Shown: positions 54,101-63,889 of the stretch, piece by piece | Layout of the letters: every line of letters starts with the position of its first letter | Position numbering within the stretch: position 1 is the first letter of the stretch | NCBI RefSeq assembly: GCF_021202945.1 | Contig: NZ_JAJOYR010000001.1 | Location: forward strand, 2,399,543 to 2,463,542 | DNA: 64,000 bases | Source of the DNA: Stenotrophomonas sp. SY1 | GTDB lineage: Bacteria; Pseudomonadota; Gammaproteobacteria; Xanthomonadales; Xanthomonadaceae | Direction: 5' to 3' | The notes under the pieces: model-generated | The model's input: the letters and a program-made list of their open reading frames with translations, nothing else | What the model was told of the DNA's origin: nothing | Database searches by the model: none | Translations under genes and position numbers: made by a program

Positions 54101-55231
54101 ATGTCCGAGAACGAACAGGCCGGGGAAAAGACCGAACTCCCCACCGAAAAACGCCTGCGTGATGCCCGCGAGCAAGGCAACCTGCCGCGCTCACGGGAAC
54201 TTGCGACCGCCGCCGTATTCGCCGCCGCCGTGCTGGCCATGTATGCCATGTCCGCCAGCATGGGCGCCGGTGCACTGGCCTGGATGAAGGCCGCGCTCGC
54301 CCCCGAGCCGGCCATGCTGAAGAACCACGACGCCCTGTTCGGCCATGCCGGCTGGCTGCTGCTCAAGCTCATGCTGGCCTTCACCCCGCTGCTGCTGGTG
54401 TGCCTTGCGGCCGGCTTCATTGCCCCGGTGGTGATGGGCGGCCTGCGTTTTTCCAACAAGGCGCTGATGCCGGACTTCAAGCGGCTCAGTCCAATGAGCG
54501 GCCTCAAGCGCCTGTATGGCGCTGAAGCCGTCGCCGAACTGGTCAAGTCGCTGCTGCGCGTGGCGTTTGTAGGCGTCGCCGCCGGCCTGTGCATCTGGCA
54601 CAGCATGGATGCGCTGCGCGGGCTGTTGCATCAGCCGCTGGAAAGCGCCATCAGCCACGGCCTGGGTTTCACCTTGAAGCTGCTGCTGGCCACTGCCGGG
54701 GCGATGACGCTGCTGGCCGCCATCGATGCCCCGTACCAGCGCTGGAACTGGATGCGCAAGCTGAAGATGACCCGCGAGGAACTGCGCCGCGAGTTGAAGG
54801 AGAGCGAAGGCAGCCCGGAGGTCAAGGGCCGCATCCGGCAGATGCAGATGCAGTTGTCGCAGCGACGGATGATGGAAGCGGTGCCCAGCGCCGACGTGGT
54901 GGTGGTCAACCCCACCCACTACGCCGTGGCCCTGAAGTACGAAGGTGGGCGGATGAACGCCCCCACCGTGGTGGCCCGTGGTGTGGATGAGGTGGCCCTG
55001 CGGATCCGCCAGGTAGCCGACGGCAACAAGGTCGCCATCATCTCCGCGCCGCCTTTGGCACGGGCCTTGTATCGGGAAAGCCAACTTGGCAAGGAAATTC
55101 CCGTGAGATTGTATTCGGCCGTCGCCCAGGTCCTGTCCTACGTCTATCAGCTGCGCCAGTGGCGGACCGGCCCGATGCCGGCACAACCGGCCTTTGATGT
55201 TGACGAATTCGCCAAGGGGGCCAAGCCATGA
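54101..55231 (+). CDS. flhB: Flagellar export switch protein FlhB
   Basis: A 376-residue protein: charged N-terminus (EKTELPTEKRLRDAREQGN), four membrane segments, and a cytoplasmic domain with the self-cleaving NPTH at 270-273. Cleavage there switches export from hook to filament proteins. The start of flhA overlaps its stop by four bases. Confidence 0.96.
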   Translation: MSENEQAGEKTELPTEKRLRDAREQGNLPRSRELATAAVFAAAVLAMYAMSASMGAGALAWMKAALAPEPAMLKNHDALFGHAGWLLLKLMLAFTPLLLVCLAAGFIAPVVMGGLRFSNKALMPDFKRLSPMSGLKRLYGAEAVAELVKSLLRVAFVGVAAGLCIWHSMDALRGLLHQPLESAISHGLGFTLKLLLATAGAMTLLAAIDAPYQRWNWMRKLKMTREELRRELKESEGSPEVKGRIRQMQMQLSQRRMMEAVPSADVVVVNPTHYAVALKYEGGRMNAPTVVARGVDEVALRIRQVADGNKVAIISAPPLARALYRESQLGKEIPVRLYSAVAQVLSYVYQLRQWRTGPMPAQPAFDVDEFAKGAKP

Positions 55232-57333
55232 GTACACAGGCCACGGCGTTCTCGGCACGGCGCGTGCTGGACATGCTGCGCCAGGGGCTTGGCGCGCCAT
55301 TGATCGTGCTGGCACTGCTGGCGATGGTGGTGGTGCCACTGGCCGCACCGGTGCTCGATGCGCTGTTCACCTTCAACATCGCCATCTCGCTGATGGTGCT
55401 GCTGGCCGTGGTGTACGTGAAGCGCCCGCTGGACTTCGCCATCTTCCCGATCGTGCTGCTGATCACCACGATGCTGCGGCTGGCGCTGAACGTGGCCTCC
55501 ACCCGCGTGATCCTGCTCAACGGCCAGGATGGCCACGAAGCGGCCGGCAAGGTGATTGCCGCTTTCGGCGAGTTCGTGATCGGCGGCAACTACGCGGTGG
55601 GCATCGTGGTGTTCGCGATCCTGACCATCATCAATTTCGTGGTCATCACCAAGGGCGCCGGCCGCGTGTCGGAAGTGACCGCGCGCTTCATCCTCGATGC
55701 CATGCCCGGCAAGCAGATGGCCATCGACGCCGACCTCAACGCCGGTTTGCTGACGCGTGAGGAAGCCAAGGCCCGGCGCGAGGAGGTCCGCGAGGAAGCC
55801 GACTTCTACGGCGCGATGGACGGTGCCAGCAAGTTCATCCGCGGCGACGCCATCGCCGGCATCCTGATTCTTTTCATCAACATGCTCGGCGGCCTGGCCG
55901 TGGGCGTGCTGCAACACGACATGGCATTCGGCGACGCTGCTGCCACGTACACCTTGTTGTCCATCGGTGACGGCCTGGTGGCGCAGCTGCCGGCGCTGCT
56001 GGTCTCCAGCGCAGTGGCGATGCTGGTCACCCGCGCCTCGCGTTCGCAGGACATGGCGCAGGCAATGACCGGCCAGGTGTTCGGCCAGTACCGCGCACTG
56101 GCCATCACCGCAGGCATTCTCGGCCTGGTCGGCCTGGTGCCGGGCATGCCCAACGTCGCTTTCCTGACGCTGGCCGTGATCCTGGGCTTTGTGGCCTGGA
56201 AACTCTGGAAACGGGAAGTCATTGCCGCCGCCCAGCCCAAGACCGACCCGGCCGCTGGCGACAACGGCATGGCCGGTCTGGCCGGGCCGCAGCCCTCGCC
56301 CACCGCCGAGCTGAGCTGGGACGAGCTGCGTCCGGTCGATCCGCTGGGCCTGGAAGTTGGCTACCGGTTGATCCCGCTGGTCGACAAGACCCAGGGCGGC
56401 GAACTGATGGCGCGCATCAAGGGCGTGCGCCGCAAGCTGACCCAGGACCTCGGCTTCCTGATCCCGCCGGTGCATATCCGCGACAACCTGGAACTGCCGG
56501 CCAGCGCCTACCGCCTGCTGATCCACGGCGTGCCGGTGGCCACCGCCGACATCCATCCCGACCGCGAACTGGCGCTGGACCCTGGCAGCGCCATGGGCAA
56601 GCTGGACGGCATTGCCGGCAAGGACCCGGCGTTCGGGCTGGATGCGACCTGGATCCATCCGCACCAACGGGCGCACGCCGAATCGCTCGGCTACACCGTG
56701 GTTGATCCGGCCACCGTGGTCGCCACGCATCTGTCGCACCTGATCCGCGAGCACGCTCCGGAGCTGCTCGGCCACGAGGAAGTGCAGCAGCTGCTTGCGA
56801 CCCTGGCCAAGAGTGCGCCCAAGCTGGCCGAGGACCTTTCGCCCAAGGCACTGCCGCTGTCGACCGTGGCACGGGTGCTGCAGAACCTGCTGGTCGAGCG
56901 CATCCCGATCCGCCAGCTGCGCAAGATCGCCGAATCGCTGGTGGAGACCGCCGCGATCACCCAGGACCCGGCCGCGCTCACCGCTGCCGTGCGCAACGCG
57001 CTGGGCCGTTTCATCGTGCAGGAGATCGCCGGGATGTCGCCGGAGCTGCCGGTGTTCACCCTCAACCCGCAACTGGAACGGGTCTTGCAGGAGTCCACGC
57101 AAGGCAATGGTGCCGCCCTCGAACCGGGTCTTGCAGAACGCCTCCATCAAAGCCTTGCCGATTGCGTCGGCAAGCAGGAGGCCCGCAACGAACCGGCCGT
57201 GGTGCTGGTACCAGCGCCGGTCCGCGCCGCGCTGGCGCGCCTGGTCCGCCACAGCGTTCCCTCGCTGTCGGTCCTGGCCTACAGCGAAGTGCCGGAGGAC
57301 AAGCGTCTGAAGCTGGTCGGCACGATCAGCTGA
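55228..57333 (+). CDS. flhA: Flagellar export gate protein FlhA
   Basis: A 701-residue protein. About eight membrane segments fill residues 20-320, with the family motif KRPLDFAIFPIVLLITTMLR and LALNVASTRVIL, and the FHIPEP-type loop (DFYGAMDGASKFIRGDAIAG). The cytoplasmic domain (about 345-701) receives chaperone-substrate complexes. Normal length. Confidence 0.96.
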   Translation: MSTQATAFSARRVLDMLRQGLGAPLIVLALLAMVVVPLAAPVLDALFTFNIAISLMVLLAVVYVKRPLDFAIFPIVLLITTMLRLALNVASTRVILLNGQDGHEAAGKVIAAFGEFVIGGNYAVGIVVFAILTIINFVVITKGAGRVSEVTARFILDAMPGKQMAIDADLNAGLLTREEAKARREEVREEADFYGAMDGASKFIRGDAIAGILILFINMLGGLAVGVLQHDMAFGDAAATYTLLSIGDGLVAQLPALLVSSAVAMLVTRASRSQDMAQAMTGQVFGQYRALAITAGILGLVGLVPGMPNVAFLTLAVILGFVAWKLWKREVIAAAQPKTDPAAGDNGMAGLAGPQPSPTAELSWDELRPVDPLGLEVGYRLIPLVDKTQGGELMARIKGVRRKLTQDLGFLIPPVHIRDNLELPASAYRLLIHGVPVATADIHPDRELALDPGSAMGKLDGIAGKDPAFGLDATWIHPHQRAHAESLGYTVVDPATVVATHLSHLIREHAPELLGHEEVQQLLATLAKSAPKLAEDLSPKALPLSTVARVLQNLLVERIPIRQLRKIAESLVETAAITQDPAALTAAVRNALGRFIVQEIAGMSPELPVFTLNPQLERVLQESTQGNGAALEPGLAERLHQSLADCVGKQEARNEPAVVLVPAPVRAALARLVRHSVPSLSVLAYSEVPEDKRLKLVGTIS

Positions 57334-57474
57334 GCACGCCCAAACCCGACACGGCGCCGGAAAACAGTCACCTGATCCGACACCGCATCAACCATGTACG
57401 CAGGAGCCCGCAACGCCATGCATGACATCGCCAACGCCACTCCTACGTCGCAGCCCCATTCCCGGTACCAGCAC

Positions 57475-59121
57475 ATGAAGATCAAACGTTTCCTCGCCGC
57501 CGACATGCGCACGGCCATGAACCTGGTCCGCAAGGAGCACGGCCCCGACGCGGTGATCCTGTCCAACCGCCGCATCGAGGAAGGCGTGGAAATCGTCGCC
57601 GCCGCCCATTACGACGAGACCGCTGTCCAGCAGGCACTGGAAGCCAGCCGCCCGGCCCCGCCGGCACCGGCCCGCCCACGCAGCGCCGCCGAAGCGATCA
57701 TGGCCGCGGTCACCCGCCGCAAGGCGCCGGAAGCCGAGCCGGTGGTCGCCACCACCTCGGCTGTGGCCGCATTGGCACGTTCGGCGGTAGGCGCCACCGG
57801 CCGCTCGATCGACAGCAGCATTGAACTGGCGCCAGGCAGCCGCTTTGCCTCCCTGCTGAAGCAGCCCTCGGAACAGCCGCAGATTTCATTGCAGCGCTTT
57901 GCGACCCTGCCGGCCAGCGCCGACGAACCGCCGGTGGTGCCGGCATTCCGTCCCGCCGGCAGTGCCGCCCCGTCGCCGTCACCGGAAGCGGTCACCGAAG
58001 CACCGGCACCGATGGAACGCGCCCGTTTCCTGATCGACCCGCCGCAGGACGATGTGGTCACCCTCAGCGCTCCGCAGGCCGCGCCGCGTATCGAAGCCGA
58101 ACCCGCCAACGCCGCCCCCGAAGTCGCCCCGACGCCTGTTACGGCAACGACCGTCGCAGCCGCCGCACCGGCACCGGCACCGGCACCGGCACCGAACATC
58201 ATCGCTGCCCGTGACGACCGTCAGCTGAGCGAGCTGCGCCAGGAAGTGGCCGGCATGCGCCAGCTGATCGAGCGCGAGATGAACCGCTTCACCGACGAGC
58301 GCCTGCGCGGCAGCGCGGTGCGCGCCAACGCCCTGGACCTGATGGACGAGTACGGCTTCGACGCCGGCCTGGCACGCGATGTCGCCGTGCAGATTCCCAC
58401 CGATACCGACCCGAGCCGTGCGCGCGGGCTGATGCTGGGGCTGATTTCCAAGAAGCTGCCGATCGCTCCGGTCGATCCGATCCAGACCGGCGGCGTGATC
58501 GCCCTGGTCGGCCCCACCGGCGCCGGCAAGACCACCACCATCGCCAAACTGGCCTCGCGCTTTGCCGAAGCCCACGCGGCCCGCGACGTGGCCCTGGTCA
58601 CCACCGACACCCAGCGCATCGGTGCCCGCGAGCAGTTGTATGGCTTCGGTCGCCAGCTCGGCATCGCCGTGCACGAGGCCAACAGCAGCACCAACCTCAA
58701 TCAGCTGCTGGAACGCCTGGCCGACTACAAGCTGGTGCTGATCGACACCGCCGGCCTGGGCCAGCGCGACCGCGCCCTCACCGCCCAGCTGCAGTGGCTG
58801 CGTGCCGCCGGCCAGATCCGCACGCTGCTGGTGCTGCCGGCCAACACCTCCTTCCAGGACATGGATGAGGTGGTGCGCCGCTTCAGCGCCGCCAACCCGC
58901 AGGGCCTGGTGCTGACCAAGCTCGACGAGACCGGCCGCTTCGGCTCGGCACTGTCGGTGGCGGTGGACCACCGACTGCCGATCACCTGGGTGACCGACGG
59001 CCAGGACGTGCCGGAAGACCTGCACCGGGCTTCGGCGGCCAATCTCGTACTTCGCCTTGAAGATTTGCGGCGCGCGGCCGATATGCCCTGCAATCCGGAG
59101 TTGAACAATGCAGTCGCGTGA
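57475..59121 (+). CDS. flhF: Flagellar biosynthesis GTPase FlhF
   Basis: A 548-residue SRP-type GTPase that marks the pole where the flagellum is built. The N-terminus MKIKRFLAADMRTAMNLVRK is the FlhF start. An Ala/Pro-rich linker spans about 60-240. The NG domain has GPTGAGKTTT near 346, VALVTTDTQRIGAREQL and LIDTAGL. A frame to 57394 exists, but the family start is at 57475. The terminal 14 bases overlap flhG. Confidence 0.94.
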   Translation: MKIKRFLAADMRTAMNLVRKEHGPDAVILSNRRIEEGVEIVAAAHYDETAVQQALEASRPAPPAPARPRSAAEAIMAAVTRRKAPEAEPVVATTSAVAALARSAVGATGRSIDSSIELAPGSRFASLLKQPSEQPQISLQRFATLPASADEPPVVPAFRPAGSAAPSPSPEAVTEAPAPMERARFLIDPPQDDVVTLSAPQAAPRIEAEPANAAPEVAPTPVTATTVAAAAPAPAPAPAPNIIAARDDRQLSELRQEVAGMRQLIEREMNRFTDERLRGSAVRANALDLMDEYGFDAGLARDVAVQIPTDTDPSRARGLMLGLISKKLPIAPVDPIQTGGVIALVGPTGAGKTTTIAKLASRFAEAHAARDVALVTTDTQRIGAREQLYGFGRQLGIAVHEANSSTNLNQLLERLADYKLVLIDTAGLGQRDRALTAQLQWLRAAGQIRTLLVLPANTSFQDMDEVVRRFSAANPQGLVLTKLDETGRFGSALSVAVDHRLPITWVTDGQDVPEDLHRASAANLVLRLEDLRRAADMPCNPELNNAVA

Positions 59122-59992
59122 GTACGCCAAGCTGACCCACACCTTCCCGCTATCGGCCACCCGGCGCGATCCGGCGGGCCCGGTGCGTACCATCGCCGTC
59201 ACCGGCGGCAAGGGCGGCGTGGGCAAGACCAACGTCTCGGCCAACCTGGCCGTGGCACTGGCCGGCATGGGCAAGCGCACCCTGCTGCTGGACGCCGACC
59301 TGGGCCTGGCCAACATCGACGTGGTGCTGGGCCTGCATCCCACGCACACCCTGGCCGACCTGGTCGCCGGGCGCTGCACGCTGGACGAAGTGATCATCGA
59401 AGGCCCCAACGGCGTGTTGGTGGTGCCTGCCGCGTCCGGGCGCCGGCACATGGCCGAGCTGCAACCGGCCGAACATGTCGGCCTGGTCAACGTGTTCTCC
59501 GAACTGGAACGCGACCTGGACGTGATGATCATCGACACCGCCGCCGGCATCACCGACAGCGTGCTGACCTTCTGCCAGGCCGCGCAGGACACCGTTGTGG
59601 TGGTCTGCGACGAACCAGCCTCCATCACCGACGCCTACGCGTTGATCAAGGTGCTCTCGCGCGAGCGCGGCGTGGACCGCATCCAGGTGGTGGCCAACAT
59701 GGCCCGTGACCCCAACGAAGGCCGCGCGCTGTACGAGAAGCTGGTGAGGGTCTGCGAGAAGTTCCTCACCGATGTCTCACTCAATTACCTCGGCTGCGTC
59801 CCGCAGGACGACTGGCTGCGCCTGTCGGTGCAGCGCCAGCAGCCGGTGGTGAAGCTGTATCCCTCGGCGCCTGCATCGCTGGCGATCAACGAGATCGCCC
59901 GCCGCACCGCCCGCTGGCAGGCGCCCACCGCCCCGCGCGGCGGCGTCGAATTCTTCCTGGAACGCATCCTCCAGCAGAAGGTGAGCGCATGA
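59108..59992 (+). CDS. flhG: Flagellar number regulator FlhG (FleN, MinD-like ATPase)
   Basis: A 294-residue ATPase. The deviant Walker A GGKGGVGKT lies at 33-41. LLLDADLGLANIDVVLGL and IDTAAGITDSVLTF are the switch regions. It limits flagellar number, stimulates FlhF and, as FleN, restrains FleQ. ATGA overlap with fliA downstream. Confidence 0.95.
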   Translation: MQSREYAKLTHTFPLSATRRDPAGPVRTIAVTGGKGGVGKTNVSANLAVALAGMGKRTLLLDADLGLANIDVVLGLHPTHTLADLVAGRCTLDEVIIEGPNGVLVVPAASGRRHMAELQPAEHVGLVNVFSELERDLDVMIIDTAAGITDSVLTFCQAAQDTVVVVCDEPASITDAYALIKVLSRERGVDRIQVVANMARDPNEGRALYEKLVRVCEKFLTDVSLNYLGCVPQDDWLRLSVQRQQPVVKLYPSAPASLAINEIARRTARWQAPTAPRGGVEFFLERILQQKVSA

Positions 59993-60735
59993 ACGCAGCC
60001 GCCCAGTACCGCGAAGTCCAGCGCAGCGCCGCCAACGACTGCCTGGTCCGGCATGCCGATCTGGTACGGCGTATCGCCCACCATCTGGCGGCACGCCTGC
60101 CGGCCAGCGTGGAGATCGATGACCTGATCCAGGCCGGCATGATGGGCCTGCTGGAAGCCTCGCGCAGTTACGACGCTGACCAGGGTGCCTCGTTCGAGAC
60201 CTACGCCTCGATCCGCATCCGCGGTTCGATGATCGATGAGATCCGGCGCGGCGACTGGGTCCCGCGTTCGGTGCACCGTCGCGCCCGCGATGCCGCCGCC
60301 ACCATCCGCCGCCTGGAACAGGCCAGTGGCCGCGCCGCCAGCGCCAGCGAAGTGGCCGAGGCGATGGACATTCCGCTGCCCGATTACATGCGTCTGGTCG
60401 AGGACGCTTCACGCGGCCAGGTGTTGAGCCTGGAGTCGCGCATCGAGGACCAGGGCGAGCTGGACACGCCAACCACCGGCGGCCCGACCCCGCAGCAGGT
60501 GCTGGAGCGCAGCCAGTTCGGCAGCGAACTGGGCAAGGCCATCGGCCAGTTGCCCGAACGCGAACAACTGGTGCTCTCGCTCTACTACGAGCAGGAACTG
60601 AACCTGAAAGAGATCGGCGCGGTACTCGGTGTCAGCGAGTCACGCGTCTGCCAGATCCACGGCCAGGCCATGCTGCGTCTGCGTGGCCGGTTGAAAATTT
60701 TCGAGGCGGCTGATGCCGGCCTTGAGGAACCATGA
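59989..60735 (+). CDS. fliA: RNA polymerase sigma-28 factor FliA
   Basis: A 248-residue sigma factor. Region 2 ([40 protein letters not shown]), region 3 and region 4 ([24 protein letters not shown], [16 protein letters not shown]) are complete. It reads the class 3 promoters seen in this window and is inhibited by FlgM. In the flhAFG-fliA-cheYZA string. Confidence 0.96.
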   Translation: MNAAAQYREVQRSAANDCLVRHADLVRRIAHHLAARLPASVEIDDLIQAGMMGLLEASRSYDADQGASFETYASIRIRGSMIDEIRRGDWVPRSVHRRARDAAATIRRLEQASGRAASASEVAEAMDIPLPDYMRLVEDASRGQVLSLESRIEDQGELDTPTTGGPTPQQVLERSQFGSELGKAIGQLPEREQLVLSLYYEQELNLKEIGAVLGVSESRVCQIHGQAMLRLRGRLKIFEAADAGLEEP

Positions 60736-60748
60736 AGAGGAAAGCCTT

Positions 60749-61141
60749 TTGAACAAGAACATGCGCATCCTGATCGTCGATGACTTCTCGACCATGCGCC
60801 GCATCGTCAAGAACCTGCTCGGCGATCTGGGCTTCTCCAATACCGCCGAAGCCGAGGACGGGCATGCTGCGTTGGCGCTGCTGCAAAGCCAGCCGTTCGA
60901 TTTCGTCGTCACCGACTGGAACATGCCGGTGATGACCGGCATCGAACTGCTCAAGGCGATCCGCACCGATCCCAAGCTCAAGACCCTGCCGGTGCTGATG
61001 GTCACCGCCGAAGCCAAGCGCGAGCAGATCATCGAAGCCGCACAGGCCGGCGTGAACGGCTACATCATCAAGCCGTTCACCGCGCAGACGCTGGAAGAAA
61101 AGCTCGGCAAGATTTTTGAACGCCTGGCGGCGAGCGCCTGA
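60749..61141 (+). CDS. cheY: Chemotaxis response regulator CheY
   Basis: A 130-residue receiver. D11-D12, acceptor D56 ([10 protein letters not shown]), T83-A84 region (VTAEAKR) and K105 (YIIKPF) are intact. CheY-P binds FliM to change rotation. The TTG at 60749 is preferred as start because AGAGGA lies seven bases before it; the ATG at 60761 (MRILIVDD) is the alternative but has no ribosome site. Confidence 0.95.
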   Translation: MNKNMRILIVDDFSTMRRIVKNLLGDLGFSNTAEAEDGHAALALLQSQPFDFVVTDWNMPVMTGIELLKAIRTDPKLKTLPVLMVTAEAKREQIIEAAQAGVNGYIIKPFTAQTLEEKLGKIFERLAASA

Positions 61142-61761
61142 TGCACGCGCACGCCGAGGCACTGAGCGACAAGTCGGCGCTGATCCAGCGCCTGCAGGAC
61201 GCATTGGCCGCGCTGGAAAGTGGCGATGAAGCCAGTTGGCGCCGGGAAATCGACGCGTTGGCGGCACTGCGCACCCAGCCGATGATGGCCGGCCTGGGCC
61301 GGCTCGCGCGCGAGCTTGGCCAGGCGCTGGGCGAACTGCCCAGCGTGCCCAGCGAAGCTGGCGAACTGGATGACGCCTGCGCGCGCTTGGACCATGTGGT
61401 GGCGATGACCGAACAGGCCACCCACCGCACCCTGGACCTGGCCGAGGAATGCCGCGAGCTGACCGAGCGCCTGCGCGCCGAAGGCCTCAACCCGGACCAG
61501 GATCAGTTGCTGGACCGCATCCGCCACAACCTCACCGAAGTGGCGTTGACCCAGAGCTACCAGGACCTGACCGGGCAGATCATCCGCCGCGTGGTCGGCA
61601 TCGTCCGCCGCGTGCATGAAGGCTTCGGCGCATTGGGCCTGCCGCCGCCGGAAGACGAAGCACGCAAGCAAGGCCTGGCCGGCCCGGCCGTCAATGGCCT
61701 GGACCGTCACGCCGTTTCCCAGCACGACGCCGACGACCTGCTCTCGGATCTGGGGCTGTAA
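61141..61761 (+). CDS. cheZ: CheY-P phosphatase CheZ
   Basis: A 206-residue helical protein. LTEVALTQSYQDLTGQIIRR holds the catalytic glutamine (YQDLTGQ), and the C-terminal tail DADDLLSDLGL is the CheY-binding peptide. ATG overlaps the cheY TGA by one base. Confidence 0.95.
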   Translation: MHAHAEALSDKSALIQRLQDALAALESGDEASWRREIDALAALRTQPMMAGLGRLARELGQALGELPSVPSEAGELDDACARLDHVVAMTEQATHRTLDLAEECRELTERLRAEGLNPDQDQLLDRIRHNLTEVALTQSYQDLTGQIIRRVVGIVRRVHEGFGALGLPPPEDEARKQGLAGPAVNGLDRHAVSQHDADDLLSDLGL

Positions 61762-61765
61762 CGCC

Positions 61766-63619
61766 ATGAGCCAGGTTGCCGACGACATCGCCGCCGATTT
61801 CATCCTTGAAGCGCAGGAGATCCTCGATCGCCTGGGCGAACAGCTGGTGACGCTGGAACAGGCACCGCAGGACGCCGATCAGCTCAACGCGGTGTTCCGT
61901 GGCTTCCACACGCTCAAGGGTGGCGCCGGCTTCCTGGCGATCACGCCGATGGTCGAGCTGTGCCACGCCGCCGAGGAAACCCTCGGCATGGCCCGCGCCG
62001 GCAAGGCGCAGCTGCTGGCACATCATTTCGATGCCGCCCAGCAATCGCTGGACTGGTTGCAGGCCATGCTCGATGCAGTCGGCGCCGGTGCCGAGCCCGA
62101 ACACGCTCCGCCCGCGTTGATCGCACAGTTCGATGTCGGCGCAGCGCCGGTTGCGGCACCAATCAAGGTGGCCCCGGCGGCAAGCGACAGCGCGCTGATC
62201 GACGAAGACGAATTCGAAGCACGGCTCGACCAGCTGCACGGCAGCACCGCACCGGGCAGCCAGCCTGCACAGGCAGGCACCGGCAAGGCCGATGATGCGC
62301 TGATCAGCGAGGACGAATTCGAGGCCCTGCTCGACCAGTTGCACGGCCAGGCCGCGCCCGGCGCCAGCACCGCGGTTACCGCGCCTGCACCAGTCATTGC
62401 CACGCCGGCCCCAGTCCGGCCGGCACCCACAGCGGCGCCCAAACCCGCGGCCGCCAAATCCGGCGAACCCGAACACACCGTCCGCGTGGACACCAAGCGC
62501 CTGGACGCGATCGTCAACCTGATCGGCGAACTGGTGCTGTCGCGCAACCGTTTGAAGACCCTGCGCACGCGCCTGAAGGACGAAGAGCTGGACCGCGCCG
62601 TCTCTACCCTGGACATCGCCACCGCGCGCCTGCAATCGGCGGTGATGCGTACCCGCATGCAGCCGGTGGGCAAGGTGTTTTCGCGCTTCCCGAAGGTGGC
62701 CCGCGACGTGGCCCGCTCCTTGAGCAAGGAAGTGGACCTGGAACTGATCGGCGCCGACACCGAACTGGACCGCAACCTGGTCGAAGCGCTGGCCGATCCT
62801 CTGGTTCACCTAGTGCGCAACGCCATCGACCACGGCGTGGAAAAGCCGGAGCTTCGCGAAGCCCAGGGCAAACCACGCATGGGACGGGTGCGCCTGTCCG
62901 CGCAGCAGGAAGGCGACTACGTCAGCATCGAGGTGCAGGATGACGGTGCCGGCATCGATCCGGAACGGCTGCGCGCCAAGGCCCGCGAGAAGGGTTTGAT
63001 CGACCCGGAAGCCGCTGCCCGCCTGAGCAGCGAAGAGTGCCTGCACCTGGTGTTTCTGCCGGGCTTCTCGACCAAACAACAGGTCACCGACATCTCCGGC
63101 CGCGGCGTCGGCATGGACGTGGTGCAGTCGCGTATCCGCGAACTCAGCGGGCAGATCCAGATCCAGTCCGAACTGGGCCGTGGCAGCCGCTTCCTGATCC
63201 GTGTGCCGCTGACCCTGGCGATCCTGCCGACCCTGCTGGTACAGGCCGGCGAGGACGTCTACGCGCTGCCGCTGGCGCGCGTGATGGAAGTGCTGCATGC
63301 ACCAGCCACTTCGCTGGGCTGGTTCGACGGCCGTGCGGTCCTCGACCGCAAGACCCACACGCTGGCGCTGGTCGATCTACGCCAGTGGCTGGGGGTCACG
63401 CCGATTCCGACGACGCTGTTGACCATCGTCGTGCTGCAGGTTGGCGAAGCACGCTTTGGTCTGGTTGTTGACCAGGTGCGTGGTCGCGAGGAAGTGGTGA
63501 TCAAACCCTTGCCACGCGCACTGCGCGGCCTGCGCGGCTATGCCGGTGCCACTTTGATCGGTGACGGCCGCATGGCGTTGATTCTGGATGTGGATGGGCT
63601 GCGCGGTGGGCCGGATTGA
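61766..63619 (+). CDS. cheA: Chemotaxis histidine kinase CheA
   Basis: A 617-residue kinase. The HPt domain has H48 in FHTLKGGAGFLAI. The linker at about 110-235 is Ala/Pro-rich and carries two similar peptides, at 143-159 and 178-194 (see findings), with no recognisable P2 domain. Then come the dimerisation, ATPase (NAIDHGVE, DDGAGIDP, GRGVGMDVV) and CheW-like domains. Start fixed at 61766, four bases after cheZ; the frame is open upstream inside cheZ. Confidence 0.95.
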   Translation: MSQVADDIAADFILEAQEILDRLGEQLVTLEQAPQDADQLNAVFRGFHTLKGGAGFLAITPMVELCHAAEETLGMARAGKAQLLAHHFDAAQQSLDWLQAMLDAVGAGAEPEHAPPALIAQFDVGAAPVAAPIKVAPAASDSALIDEDEFEARLDQLHGSTAPGSQPAQAGTGKADDALISEDEFEALLDQLHGQAAPGASTAVTAPAPVIATPAPVRPAPTAAPKPAAAKSGEPEHTVRVDTKRLDAIVNLIGELVLSRNRLKTLRTRLKDEELDRAVSTLDIATARLQSAVMRTRMQPVGKVFSRFPKVARDVARSLSKEVDLELIGADTELDRNLVEALADPLVHLVRNAIDHGVEKPELREAQGKPRMGRVRLSAQQEGDYVSIEVQDDGAGIDPERLRAKAREKGLIDPEAAARLSSEECLHLVFLPGFSTKQQVTDISGRGVGMDVVQSRIRELSGQIQIQSELGRGSRFLIRVPLTLAILPTLLVQAGEDVYALPLARVMEVLHAPATSLGWFDGRAVLDRKTHTLALVDLRQWLGVTPIPTTLLTIVVLQVGEARFGLVVDQVRGREEVVIKPLPRALRGLRGYAGATLIGDGRMALILDVDGLRGGPD

Positions 63620-63854
63620 GCGTTGCCTGAGCAACAGAAGGAGCATGACATCTCCCCTCTCCCGCCTGCGGGAGAGGGTGCCCGGAGGGCGGGTGAGGGC
63701 AGCTTTCAGCTCCATCAAGCAGAACCTCCCCCACCCCAACTCCTCTCCCGCAAGCGGGAGAGGGGCTCAAGCGAAAGCCCTGCCCGCCCGCTGGCAAGGG
63801 CTCGAACAACACCTGCTCCCGCAGGCAGGAAAGGGCTTCAGTTCACGCCCTGAT
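63620..63854. other. Intergenic region between cheA and motC
   Basis: No gene. It holds the palindromic repeats of 63655-63766, which may end cheA transcription. The motC sigma-28 element follows. Confidence 0.55.
63655..63766. repeat. Palindromic intergenic repeat cluster after cheA
   Basis: Hairpin 1: CCCTCTCCCGC (63655-63665) with GCGGGAGAGGG (63668-63678), followed by GCCCGGAGGGCGGGTGAGGG. Hairpin 2: CCTCTCCCGC (63742-63751) with GCGGGAGAGG (63754-63763). Same general family as the pair at 16424-16623. Confidence 0.8.
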
Positions 63855-63881
63855 TCAAGACCACCGCCACCAGGCCGATAT
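63855..63881 (+). promoter_or_regulatory. Sigma-28 promoter of motC
   Basis: TCAA (63855-63858), 15 bases, GCCGATAT (63874-63881): one mismatch in each box. Eight bases separate it from the motC ATG, and no ribosome site is seen. Confidence 0.7.
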
Positions 63882-63889
63882 CCAACACC

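Noticed and set aside
55147..57252. Reverse-strand open frame of 701 codons opposite flhA
   Set aside because: His/Gln-rich shadow; flhA on the plus strand is complete.
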